Shown here: one piece after another, positions 1 through 5,346 of the stretch
Position numbering within the stretch: position 1 is the first letter of the stretch
Layout: every line of letters begins with the position of its first letter
Assembly (NCBI GenBank): GCA_937870805.1
Contig: CALMZT010000843.1
Location: 1-10,774 of the forward strand
Source: an uncultured Chloroflexota bacterium
GTDB taxonomy: Bacteria; Chloroflexota; Anaerolineae; Aggregatilineales; Phototrophicaceae
Direction of reading: 5' to 3'
Length of the DNA: 10,774 nt
Made by a program: the position numbers and the translations under genes
Notes under the pieces: generated by a model
What the model saw: only the letters and a program-made list of their open reading frames with translations
Database searches by the model: none
Told to the model about the DNA's origin: nothing

Positions 1-151
1 CAGCCCTGTACGCTTGTCCCTACAGATATATTGTGAACCCTCATAGCCTTTTCATTAAATTTCATGCAATCGCCCTACAAACAAACGGTGTATACGGGTA
101 GGTCAATTTCAGCCGATTTCCATGTTATAGTTGATCGATCAGAAGCTTGTA

Positions 152-490
152 ATGTTGGAAAATCTTATGGATATGGAACACGTTGGGGAAAATTATGCCC
201 TTAGCGAAGTGGAGAAAATATCTACCTTTCTCAACCAACATCCTTCTCTAGAAACACTGCTGGATGAGAGTTATCACGCTATTAAAGGATATTTCAAAGA
301 TTCTGACTTACGTTTAGACCTCATCCACGATGACGATGCCAAAAGTGACTATTTGCTCATTTCCATTGTGACAGATGTGGCGAATGTAGATGAAATCCTT
401 CAACGTTTTGATGAATTTCGACAGCGGAAATGGTTAGCTATTTTAGAACGCGCTGATTCGATGCTAACTGTGGATGTGGAGTTTCGATGA
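152..490 (+). CDS. Small acidic protein paired with a HEPN protein
   Basis: This is a 112-residue protein of no named family that I can assign. It is mixed helix/strand and acidic, with a DSDLRLDLIHDDD stretch and a hydrophobic strand (YLLISIVTDVANVDE) followed by an FDEFRQRKWLAIL helix. The pattern of acidic strand, strand, then 'DEILxRFDExRxxxWL' resembles small proteins I associate with genes just upstream of HEPN/UPF0332 proteins; that resemblance is from memory and unverified. The frame opens at TTG 131 after a stop at 128-130. I prefer ATG 152 because TTG 131 has no clear ribosome site and ATG 152 has a weak AGAAG upstream. Its TGA stop overlaps the next ATG (ATGA at 487-490), so the two are probably translated together. 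The likely role is partner, possibly antitoxin-like, of the HEPN protein. Coding potential is well supported; function is not. Confidence 0.7.
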   Translation: MLENLMDMEHVGENYALSEVEKISTFLNQHPSLETLLDESYHAIKGYFKDSDLRLDLIHDDDAKSDYLLISIVTDVANVDEILQRFDEFRQRKWLAILERADSMLTVDVEFR

Positions 491-882
491 GTTTTGATTG
501 GGCTGAATATTTCGATTTATCACGCTATCTGGCAGGTACGAATTCAGCGCCCCCAAGTGATGAAGCCAAACTCCGCTCTGCAATTAGTCGTGCGTATTAT
601 GCGACCTTTTGCAAAGCAAGAAATCTGCTGCGAGACAAGTTGCCTGACAAGACTTTCCCTCAAGGTGAAAATGTACATTGGTATGTTCAGAAGGAATTTG
701 AGCGACGTCACGATAGGGTGAGCAAAGATATTGGCGATCACCTGCGTAATTTGAAGCGCTATAGAGAACAAGCAGATTATGAAGACAATTTCCCGCAGTT
801 GCTAGAAACGACAAAGAAAGCCCTTTATCGCGCCGGGTCAGCGTTGAGGCAGTTGGACAATCTGAAGAATCTCAAACCATAG
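487..882 (+). CDS. UPF0332/HEPN-domain protein, possible toxin-type partner
   Basis: The 131-residue helical protein carries the hallmarks of the HEPN/UPF0332 family: an S-R-A-Y-Y-A-T-F helix near residues 34-41, and a second helix with R-Y-R-E-Q-A-D-Y at 91-98, matching the family's 'lRnxADY' signature. HEPN proteins are often RNases or nucleotidyltransferase partners in toxin-antitoxin, abortive infection or CRISPR-associated systems. The canonical catalytic R-x4-6-H of ribonuclease HEPNs is not evident; R91/R93 are followed by Y98 rather than a histidine. It may therefore be a non-nucleolytic binder or use another site. It overlaps the upstream gene by 4 bp (ATGA), indicating translational coupling, and ends 25 bp before a strong terminator, so the two genes form a closed bicistronic unit. 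Base composition is more AT-rich than the genes further right, as is common for defence or toxin-type cargo. Family call is strong; toxin role is inference. Confidence 0.8.
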   Translation: MSFDWAEYFDLSRYLAGTNSAPPSDEAKLRSAISRAYYATFCKARNLLRDKLPDKTFPQGENVHWYVQKEFERRHDRVSKDIGDHLRNLKRYREQADYEDNFPQLLETTKKALYRAGSALRQLDNLKNLKP

Positions 883-906
883 CAACGCAATTGCTCGGCA
901 GTGGAA

Positions 907-940
907 CTAAAAACAGAGGCGTTGCGTCCTCTGTTTTTAG
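907..940. terminator. Bidirectional rho-independent terminator between convergent genes
   Basis: Positions 907-919 (CTAAAAACAGAGG) and 928-940 are perfect reverse complements, giving a 13-bp stem with an 8-base loop. The A-tract and T-tract of the stem supply the U-run in either direction. It lies 25 bp after the HEPN stop and contains the TAA stop codon (937-939) of the convergent HNH gene, so it should terminate both units. Confidence 0.9.
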
Positions 941-1485
941 TATTCTACATATCGTTTCCAAGCATCGGGACCGCTGCCGACAGCGATCACCAGATAGCTG
1001 GTGCGAGGTGTCTTCGGCTCCCACGCCAGCTTCATCCCTGCTTCGTGGGGCAGACGATTGCCTTTACGATGATTGCAGGCATAACAGGCACAGGCAGTGT
1101 TTGTCCATTGGTCACGCCCGCCGCGCGAACGAGGGATGATGTGGTCGACGGTGAAGTCACTCTTGCCCAGCACCTTGCCCTTGATGTGTGACCCCGGCTG
1201 CGCGCCGCAGTAGATACAGATGTAATTATCGCGTGTGAGCACGCCGCGACGGCTCCAATGCGCCCGCCTGCGCGGGACGTTGATGTAAGTACGCAGCGCG
1301 ATCACCGATGGAACTGGAAATTGATCGGCAACCGTGCGCAAAAACACCCCGGTTTGTTCGACGACAATCGCCTTGCCCGCCATCAGCAGATTCATGGCGC
1401 GCGGCACCGTAATCACTGAGAGGGGTTCCCACGTTTGCCCGTTCAGCAGTAGGACACGCCCCTGTAGAGTTGCACTGACTGACAC
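937..1485 (-). CDS. HNH endonuclease family protein
   Basis: This HNH nuclease-family protein is about 182 residues long. Its N-terminal part has the 'VLLLNGQTWEPLSVITVPRA' type segment common to stand-alone bacterial HNH proteins. The C-terminal part has a zinc-knuckle pair, C90-x2-C93 and C134-x2-C137, bracketing the HNH core: D114-H115 (FTVDHIIPRSRGG), N129, and N138-H139 in CNHRKGNR. These provide the metal site and general base for DNA cleavage; all key residues are present, so it is probably catalytically competent. Such proteins are widespread and their biological target is usually unknown (phage/mobile-element, restriction or repair roles). The frame is open back to TTG 1512. I choose GTG 1485 because GAGAGG lies nine bases before it and because a TATACT -10 at 1524-1529 would start transcription close to TTG 1512. 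GTG 1509 remains possible. Confidence 0.88.
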   Translation of the reverse strand: MSVSATLQGRVLLLNGQTWEPLSVITVPRAMNLLMAGKAIVVEQTGVFLRTVADQFPVPSVIALRTYINVPRRRAHWSRRGVLTRDNYICIYCGAQPGSHIKGKVLGKSDFTVDHIIPRSRGGRDQWTNTACACYACNHRKGNRLPHEAGMKLAWEPKTPRTSYLVIAVGSGPDAWKRYVEY

Positions 1486-1523
1486 CGACGATAACCTCTC
1501 AAATGCCACCAACTGACCCTAAA

Positions 1524-1529
1524 AGTATA
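1524..1529 (-). promoter_or_regulatory. Probable -10 box of the HNH gene
   Basis: On the minus strand this reads TATACT, a close match to the sigma-70 -10 hexamer, about 40 bp ahead of the chosen GTG start and next to an A-rich tract. No good -35 hexamer is found at 16-18 bp, so the promoter call rests on the -10 box alone. Confidence 0.4.
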
Positions 1530-1564
1530 CCACTTTTTTTCACAAGTCGCTTTAACTTTGTGCT

Positions 1565-1618
1565 AAAAAACATAGAGGAAGCCCAGCCAACACCCATTTG
1601 GCGCAGTACGGCTTCCTC
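1565..1618 (-). terminator. Hairpin followed by T-run (minus-strand terminator-like)
   Basis: GAGGAAGCC at 1575-1583 pairs with GGCTTCCTC at 1610-1618, and an inner GCCAA/TTGGC stem (1586-1590 with 1598-1602) stacks inside the loop. Read on the minus strand the structure is followed by TATG and six Ts (1565-1570), as in an intrinsic terminator. It would insulate the HNH promoter from transcription entering from the right. The large interrupted loop makes this less certain than the terminator at 907-940. Confidence 0.45.
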
Positions 1619-1650
1619 ATTCTAGAATACCAGGTAATAGATTTTCATTG

Positions 1651-1698
1651 ACAGTTATCAGCTTTTAGTCGATGGTATCGCCGTAAACTGATAACTGT
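1651..1698. repeat. TTATCAG-type inverted repeat
   Basis: ACAGTTATCAG at 1651-1661 is repeated as its exact reverse complement at 1688-1698, with 26 bases between. The AGTTATCAG core reappears twice at 3045-3068. Short intergenic TTATCAG arrays are typical of some Chloroflexota and cyanobacterial genomes (from memory). No function is evident; the T-runs needed for termination are absent. Confidence 0.6.
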
Positions 1699-1980
1699 TG
1701 ACTCTTCTTGCCTACCAATAAATCGCCTGAGCGCGTAATTTCCCGTTTTCGCTGATGAACAATACATCTCACCTGCTCGTTGTTTGTCATTTAGTGAACA
1801 GTCGCTCTGTTAATTAGGGAGGCGACTGATGCGAGGCACAGCCGCCTGTGGTGCTGTCCGAACTCTGGTTGCCGTCTCTGTCTTGCACGGCGCTTGCCTC
1901 CTTCGCGGGACTTTCCCGCCCGTACATTTTATCGGGGGAGCGCGAATGGAATGCGCTTTTACCCTTAATAGACGTTGAAA

Positions 1981-2259
1981 CTAATGATGCAGTTCCGTTG
2001 TATCTCCGGCTGCTTTGGGCAGCACACGTAAGACAGGTTTTGCGTCTGACTGGATACCGCTGGCGTCTTCGATCTCGCTGATCGTTTCTTGCGCCGTGTA
2101 AACCAGATCTTGCAGCACTTCCAGCAGTTCCGACGTATCCAGCGTGGTCAAATTATGCAGATAGCCTTCACTCGCGGCAGTGTGCAGTTGGTCCAGCACA
2201 TCGATCAGGTCAAACAGTCGCCCATCCGTGTACAGCAGTTGCAAGGTCTTGTTTAACAT
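1981..2259 (-). CDS. Hypothetical acidic helical protein, 92 residues
   Basis: I do not recognise this protein. It begins MLNKTLQLLYTDGRLFDLID and is rich in Leu, Asp and Glu with a heptad-like spacing of hydrophobics (LFDLIDVLDQL, ELLEVLQDLVYTAQETISEIED), suggesting a small helical, perhaps dimeric, protein. The last 25 residues (from about SDAKPVL to ELHH) look unstructured. The frame extends to 2286, but ATG 2259 is preceded by GAGGAAAAT, a good ribosome site, and is chosen as start. It has no signal peptide, membrane segment or metal-binding motif. It lies just downstream, on the same strand, of the terminator of the helix-turn-helix unit, so it probably has its own promoter between or receives readthrough. 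The opposite-strand frame overlapping it (1848-2081) is not credible. Confidence 0.6.
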   Translation of the reverse strand: MLNKTLQLLYTDGRLFDLIDVLDQLHTAASEGYLHNLTTLDTSELLEVLQDLVYTAQETISEIEDASGIQSDAKPVLRVLPKAAGDTTELHH

Positions 2260-2293
2260 ATTTTCCTCTTCGTGTATCGACCACACGCAGAAT

Positions 2294-2336
2294 AAAAAAG
2301 GACGTGAGTTTGCGTTTGCTTGCCAATCTCACGTCC
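2294..2336 (-). terminator. Rho-independent terminator of the HTH unit
   Basis: On the minus strand, GGACGTGAG (2328-2336) pairs perfectly over 9 bp with CTCACGTCC (2300-2308) and is followed directly by six Ts (2294-2299). It lies 34 bp after the stop of the 65-residue gene and closes that transcription unit. Confidence 0.8.
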
Positions 2337-2369
2337 CTTTCTGTGCTGGGAACCGTTGCGGGGTAGAGT

Positions 2370-2567
2370 CTAGTCGAAGTTTCTTCGACTCCTCTCGTGA
2401 GACCTATTTAGCGAATACGGCTTACCGTCAGGGCGCGTGGTGGCGACAAACACCCAACTATTCGCGGGGCGCAGCGAAGCCAATGCCTCAAAGCCTTGAT
2501 CGCAAGAGACAATAAGCCTATGCAGTTGTGAGATTCTTCCCGTGTATTGTTGTGTTTGCGCCGACAT
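2370..2567 (-). CDS. Hypothetical 65-residue protein downstream of HTH gene
   Basis: This small protein matches no family I know. It begins MSAQTQQYTGRISQLHRLIV, has a short central hydrophobic stretch (SWVFVATT) and a basic C-terminus (SHERSRRNF). Its ATG lies two bases after the TAA of the helix-turn-helix gene, with ribosome-site bases inside that gene's 3' end (GAAAAAGG-like purines are weak, so coupling is likely). A 7-bp hairpin (AGTCGAA/TTCGACT, 2372-2390) overlaps its last codons, and the terminator at 2294-2336 follows. The tight spacing supports a real partner gene; alternatively it is a frame remnant of a longer decayed gene. Function unknown. Confidence 0.45.
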   Translation of the reverse strand: MSAQTQQYTGRISQLHRLIVSCDQGFEALASLRPANSWVFVATTRPDGKPYSLNRSHERSRRNFD

Positions 2568-2569
2568 AC

Positions 2570-2779
2570 TTACGCGCCTTTCTCGACTGTAGTTTCCTGT
2601 AACATGGACAGGATGCTTTCGCCAGTGATAAATACCCGCCGCATACCCTGTGGTTTACTGATCTTCAGGTAGCCCTTCCGCACAAGACGCTTGAGGGTGC
2701 TCAGACTGATGCCGAGCGCTTCAGCGGCTTCTTGCCGAGAGTAGACTGCTCCTGTTTCGATACGCGGTTTATCCGACAT
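2570..2779 (-). CDS. Excisionase/MerR-like helix-turn-helix DNA-binding protein
   Basis: The 69-residue protein is almost wholly one winged helix-turn-helix domain of the excisionase/MerR-like type (HTH_17 class). Residues 13-36 (YSRQEAAEALGISLSTLKRLVRKG) form the 'sxxEaAelLgvsxxTvxrlvrxG' helix pair, followed by the wing and a closing helix (RRVFITGESILSML, about 47-60). Such proteins recognise DNA in excision of integrated elements, in toxin-antitoxin autoregulation or as small transcription regulators. Here no integrase is visible, so its target is unknown. It has its own promoter (2807-2835), an AAGGA ribosome site nine bases before ATG 2779, and is followed after two bases by the 65-residue gene and then a terminator, making a complete two-gene unit. 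Confidence 0.8.
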   Translation of the reverse strand: MSDKPRIETGAVYSRQEAAEALGISLSTLKRLVRKGYLKISKPQGMRRVFITGESILSMLQETTVEKGA

Positions 2780-2806
2780 TAAAACCCATCCTTTACAACC
2801 AATAAC

Positions 2807-2835
2807 AGACTAACACAGGCTTTTAACGTTGTCAA
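2807..2835 (-). promoter_or_regulatory. Sigma-70-type promoter of the HTH unit
   Basis: On the minus strand a consensus TTGACA -35 (2830-2835) is separated by exactly 17 bp from TAGTCT (2807-2812), a 3-of-6 -10 match. It sits 28 bp before the helix-turn-helix start codon. The perfect -35 and spacing support it; the weak -10 suggests activation or autoregulation, which is inference. Confidence 0.55.
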
Positions 2836-2861
2836 GAGCTATAGGATGTGTTTAAGCATTA

Positions 2862-3077
2862 TTAATGGGTCAAAACGGATTCGAGTCTTGACAGCAGTTC
2901 TTTTTCGGCGTAATAATCATCCACAGCGGCATTGACGGAGAACGTACACAGCAAAAACGCTCCCAGAGAGTCAGGGTTAAAAAGCTGCAAACCTTGATGA
3001 GTAGTCGTTGTGGAATTCGCTCCTGAGCCGGGTAGGTGAACAAAAGTTATCAGTTCACAGTTATCAGTAAAATTCAC
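2862..3077 (-). CDS. Doubtful short reading frame, possible gene remnant
   Basis: A 71-residue frame begins inside the TTATCAG repeat at 3045-3068, so its N-terminus (MNFTDNCELITFVH) is repeat-derived and probably not natural. The remainder (TTTTHQGLQLFNP to LLSRLESVL) reads like plausible protein and could be the 3' end of a decayed gene cut by repeat insertion. No ribosome site is evident. The rest of 2836-3208 holds only repeats and the promoter of the next forward gene. Confidence 0.2.
   Translation of the reverse strand: MNFTDNCELITFVHLPGSGANSTTTTHQGLQLFNPDSLGAFLLCTFSVNAAVDDYYAEKELLSRLESVLTH
3045..3068. repeat. Tandem TTATCAG-type direct repeat
   Basis: AGTTATCAGT occurs at 3045-3054 and again at 3059-3068, a 14-bp period. 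The core is shared with the inverted copies at 1651-1698, which shows a dispersed repeat family rather than a single-site accident. Confidence 0.6.
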
Positions 3078-3078
3078 A

Positions 3079-3117
3079 TAGGGGCACAGCCTACTTCATT
3101 GACATGCTGTACCCCTA
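3079..3117. repeat. GTAGGGGC-type hairpin repeat
   Basis: TAGGGGCACAGC (3079-3090) and GCTGTACCCCTA (3106-3117) are inverted with 11 of 12 bases matching and a 15-base spacer. The same design (TAGGGGC arm, short loop, GCCCCTA-like arm) occurs at 5302-5328. It is REP- or MITE-like; no T-run follows, so it is not a typical terminator. Confidence 0.6.
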
Positions 3118-3129
3118 CGTTTGCGTTGG

Positions 3130-3158
3130 TTGACACTACAGCAGAACAGGTATACAGT
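3130..3158 (+). promoter_or_regulatory. Putative promoter of the membrane-SRPBCC gene
   Basis: A consensus TTGACA (3130-3135) is followed at 17 bp by TACAGT (3153-3158) or, at a tight 15 bp, by the better TATACA (3151-3156). It lies about 50 bp ahead of ATG 3209 and just after the hairpin repeat, giving a leader of roughly 45 bases. Confidence 0.5.
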
Positions 3159-3208
3159 GAAATTCAGAAGTTTCAATAAAAACTAAACATTGTGAAAGGA
3201 ACAATACA

Positions 3209-4180
3209 ATGTTGAAGCGCAAGGATGGGACGCCTGCTATCAACCCCAGGTGGCTGAGTGTCGGAATCGCGGTTTTCTATGGGATACTGGCGCGCATTGC
3301 TTTCGGCTTGGGAGCAAATAACGGGCTAGTTACCACGCTCTCGTGGGGTTTCATTACGCTGGTGCCGCTGGCGATTGGCGCGCTCAGTGTCTTTTTCTCG
3401 CCGTTGGAAAAACGCTATGCATGGAGTGATGCAATCAAAGTCTCAGTCATCTCCAGCCTCATCTTTTTATGCCTCGCGCTGATCTTCGCTTTCGAGTTGT
3501 TTATCTGTATCCTGATGGCGGCACCGTTCTTTATCATCGTGGCGGGCATTGGTGGTCTGCTGATGTGCTGGCTGCTGCGGCAGGTAAACCGCAACTACTC
3601 CGTGCTGCTCATTTTGCTCATCCTTCCCTACCTCGTCTCGCCGCTGGAAAACCGCTTCATTCCACCCAATGACATTCGCACTGTAGACACGCAAATCCTC
3701 ATCAACGCCAGCGCCGAAACCGTATGGCAGAACATCATTCGCGTGCCAGAGATCACCGCACAAGAGCAGCGTTTTGACTTCTTCCATCTCGCGGGTATCC
3801 CTAGACCTGTTGAGGCGACGTTGCTGACTGAAGGGGTCGGGGGGATACGGCAAGGCAGTTTTGATAATGGGTTGATGTTCATCGAAACGATCACGGAATG
3901 GCAGCCAATGGCGTCGATCAGCTTCAATATTCGCACGGAGGGCGGCGCGAACGTCCCTGCGCCGTTCAACGAGATCGGTGGACGCTTCTTCGAGGTGTTG
4001 GATGCGAATTACACGCTGGAAGTCGTGGGCGAAAATCAAGTGCTGCTGCATCTCAGCAGCCGTCACCGTCTCTCTACCAATTTCAACTTCTACGGCGGCA
4101 TATGGACAGATTGGATGCTGCGTGATTTTCAGGATTATGTGTTAGGGATTGTCAAGGCGCGCTGCGAAGGGGAGCAGTAG
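3209..4180 (+). CDS. Multi-pass membrane protein with C-terminal SRPBCC domain
   Basis: The 323-residue protein has two parts. Residues about 15-147 contain roughly five hydrophobic segments (near 15-35, 41-62, 77-97, 99-123 and 130-147), forming a small integral membrane domain. From about 158 to the end it resembles the SRPBCC/START-like (polyketide cyclase) fold: it opens with the typical 'VDTQILINASAETVWQNI' strand-helix and ends with an amphipathic helix (IWTDWMLRDFQDYVLGIVKAR). SRPBCC domains form a cavity that binds hydrophobic ligands; a membrane-anchored version may sense or handle lipids, but the ligand is unknown. AAAGGA eight bases before ATG 3209 and the promoter at 3130-3158 support the start. 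It is followed by the oxidoreductase gene after 93 bp, with an inverted repeat between, so the two may be separately controlled. Not recognised as a named family. Confidence 0.8.
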   Translation: MLKRKDGTPAINPRWLSVGIAVFYGILARIAFGLGANNGLVTTLSWGFITLVPLAIGALSVFFSPLEKRYAWSDAIKVSVISSLIFLCLALIFAFELFICILMAAPFFIIVAGIGGLLMCWLLRQVNRNYSVLLILLILPYLVSPLENRFIPPNDIRTVDTQILINASAETVWQNIIRVPEITAQEQRFDFFHLAGIPRPVEATLLTEGVGGIRQGSFDNGLMFIETITEWQPMASISFNIRTEGGANVPAPFNEIGGRFFEVLDANYTLEVVGENQVLLHLSSRHRLSTNFNFYGGIWTDWMLRDFQDYVLGIVKARCEGEQ

Positions 4181-4221
4181 GGCAGTTGAACGCTGCATAT
4201 GCCCAGTCTCCAGCGTCGGGG

Positions 4222-4255
4222 TATACTCGTGCCGTTCATCGGTGCCGCGAGTATA
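4222..4255. promoter_or_regulatory. Inverted repeat ahead of the oxidoreductase gene
   Basis: TATACTCG (4222-4229) and CGAGTATA (4248-4255) are perfect inverted copies, with an inner CCG/CGG pair in the loop, ending 18 bp before ATG 4274. It may be a regulator operator or a leader hairpin near the ribosome site. TATACT itself resembles a -10 box, but no matching -35 is seen. Confidence 0.35.
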
Positions 4256-4273
4256 AATCGAAGGAGATTATTC

Positions 4274-5239
4274 ATGAGCGTGAAGTTTGGTACATTCGTC
4301 CCGCAGGGCTGGCGCATGGATTTGGTCGAGATAGACGACCCGATTGAGCAGTATGAAGCGATGACTGCTGTGGGCTTAGCGGCTGACGAAGCAGGCTACG
4401 ATTCCATCTGGGTCTTCGATCATTTCCACACTATTCCTACGCCGGAGATTGAAACGTGTTTTGAAGCGTGGACGATCACGGCAGGACTAGCACGCGATAC
4501 CAAGCGCGTCAAAATCGGGCAGATGGTGACATGCAACGGCTATCGCAATCCCGCGCTGCTTGCCAAGATCGCCTCAACCGTTGACGTGATGAGTCACGGG
4601 CGCGCGATCTGTGGGCTGGGCGCGGGCTGGTATGAGCACGAATGGCGTGCCTACGGTTACGGCTTTCCAGAACTGCGTGATCGGATGCGCGCGTTTGCCG
4701 AAGCCGTGCAAATTGTCACGCGCATGTGGACAGACGAAAAAGCCACGTTTCGCGGAGAATATTATACGATTGATGGCGCGATTAATGAGCCGAAGGGTGT
4801 CCAGCGCCCGCATATGCCGCTGTGGCTCGGCGGCGGCGGCGAAAAGGTCACGCTGAAGCTGGTCGCGCAGTATGCGCAGGGCTGCAACGTGGGCGGCGGC
4901 AATCCCGAACTCGTGCGCCAGAAGTTAGGCGTGCTGCGTCAGCACTGTGAAGCGCTCGGACGCGATTACAACAGCATCACGCGCAGCACAGGCTTGGGTA
5001 TCTTTCTGCTCGAAGATGGCGACGATCCTGAAAAAGCAACGGCAAAAGCGCGCGGCAATACCTCGTATGAGGATTATGCGAAAGGCACATTTGTCGGGAC
5101 AGCGACACAGCTTTCTGAGCGCATCAATCAGCTTATCGACGCGGGCGCGGATTACATCATTACCAATTTCGTGCGCGTGGCTTACGATCACACGATGCTC
5201 AAGCGCTTCGCGGCGGAAATCATGCCACAGTTCCAGTAG
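4274..5239 (+). CDS. LLM-class flavin/F420-dependent oxidoreductase
   Basis: This 321-residue protein belongs to the luciferase-like monooxygenase superfamily (TIM barrel), most like the F420-dependent subgroup. Visible family marks are the N-terminal strand KFGTFVPQ, GYDSIWVFDHF near residues 41-51, the VKIGQMVTCNGYRNPALLAKIA segment, GLGAGWYEHEWRAYG, LRDRMRAFAEAVQI, and PLWLGGGGEK before the C-terminal GTATQLSERINQLIDAGAD. Such enzymes transfer hydride between F420H2 or FMNH2 and an organic substrate; the substrate cannot be read from sequence. The frame is open from 4199, but ATG 4274 has AAGGAG (4261-4266) seven bases upstream and matches the family N-terminus. Length is normal and no key region is missing. 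F420 use would fit Chloroflexota or Actinobacteria. It converges on the DUF1501 gene. Confidence 0.9.
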   Translation: MSVKFGTFVPQGWRMDLVEIDDPIEQYEAMTAVGLAADEAGYDSIWVFDHFHTIPTPEIETCFEAWTITAGLARDTKRVKIGQMVTCNGYRNPALLAKIASTVDVMSHGRAICGLGAGWYEHEWRAYGYGFPELRDRMRAFAEAVQIVTRMWTDEKATFRGEYYTIDGAINEPKGVQRPHMPLWLGGGGEKVTLKLVAQYAQGCNVGGGNPELVRQKLGVLRQHCEALGRDYNSITRSTGLGIFLLEDGDDPEKATAKARGNTSYEDYAKGTFVGTATQLSERINQLIDAGADYIITNFVRVAYDHTMLKRFAAEIMPQFQ

Positions 5240-5301
5240 AACAGCTTTCAGCAGTCAGCGATCAGCCAATGCAAGTTCATCGTGGGCACAGGCTTATCCC
5301 G

Positions 5302-5328
5302 TAGGGGCAGACCAATGTGTCTGCCCTA
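5302..5328. repeat. GTAGGGGC-type hairpin repeat
   Basis: TAGGGGCAGAC (5302-5312) is followed after six bases by GTCTGCCCTA (5319-5328), its reverse complement apart from one missing C. It matches the design of the element at 3079-3117 and sits in the 107-bp gap between two convergent genes, where it might also slow both polymerases. A degraded TCAG-rich stretch (5246-5266) lies beside it. Confidence 0.6.
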
Positions 5329-5346
5329 TGTACTTACGAGGAAATC

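Larger units (their letters stand above)
1486..1980. other. Gene-poor stretch with several hairpins
   Basis: I find no convincing protein gene here. The stretch holds the HNH promoter, the hairpin at 1565-1618, the inverted repeat at 1651-1698 and, from 1801 to about 1945, a GC-richer block of nested stems: GTCGC/GCGAC (1801-1805 with 1822-1826), CACAG/CTGTG (1837-1841 with 1846-1850), GGAGGC/GCCTCC (1818-1823 with 1896-1901) and GCGGGA/TCCCGC with a 3-base loop (1905-1919). The last block could be a structured RNA or a degenerate mobile repeat; I cannot name it. Confidence 0.5.

Noticed and set aside
1..24. Possible third GTAGGGGC-type hairpin at the left edge
   Set aside because: Only one arm resembles the family and the second arm is absent or lies outside the window.
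891..1191. Forward frames across the HNH gene
   Set aside because: They are shadows of the HNH coding sequence, whose zinc and HNH residues are all in place on the minus strand.
1814..1927. Reverse 37-residue frame beginning MYGRESPAKEA
   Set aside because: It has no ribosome site, and the same bases form nested stems, so a structured element explains them better.
1848..2081. Forward 77-residue reading frame
   Set aside because: It overlaps the better-supported reverse gene at 1981-2259, lacks a ribosome site and reads as low-complexity chance protein.
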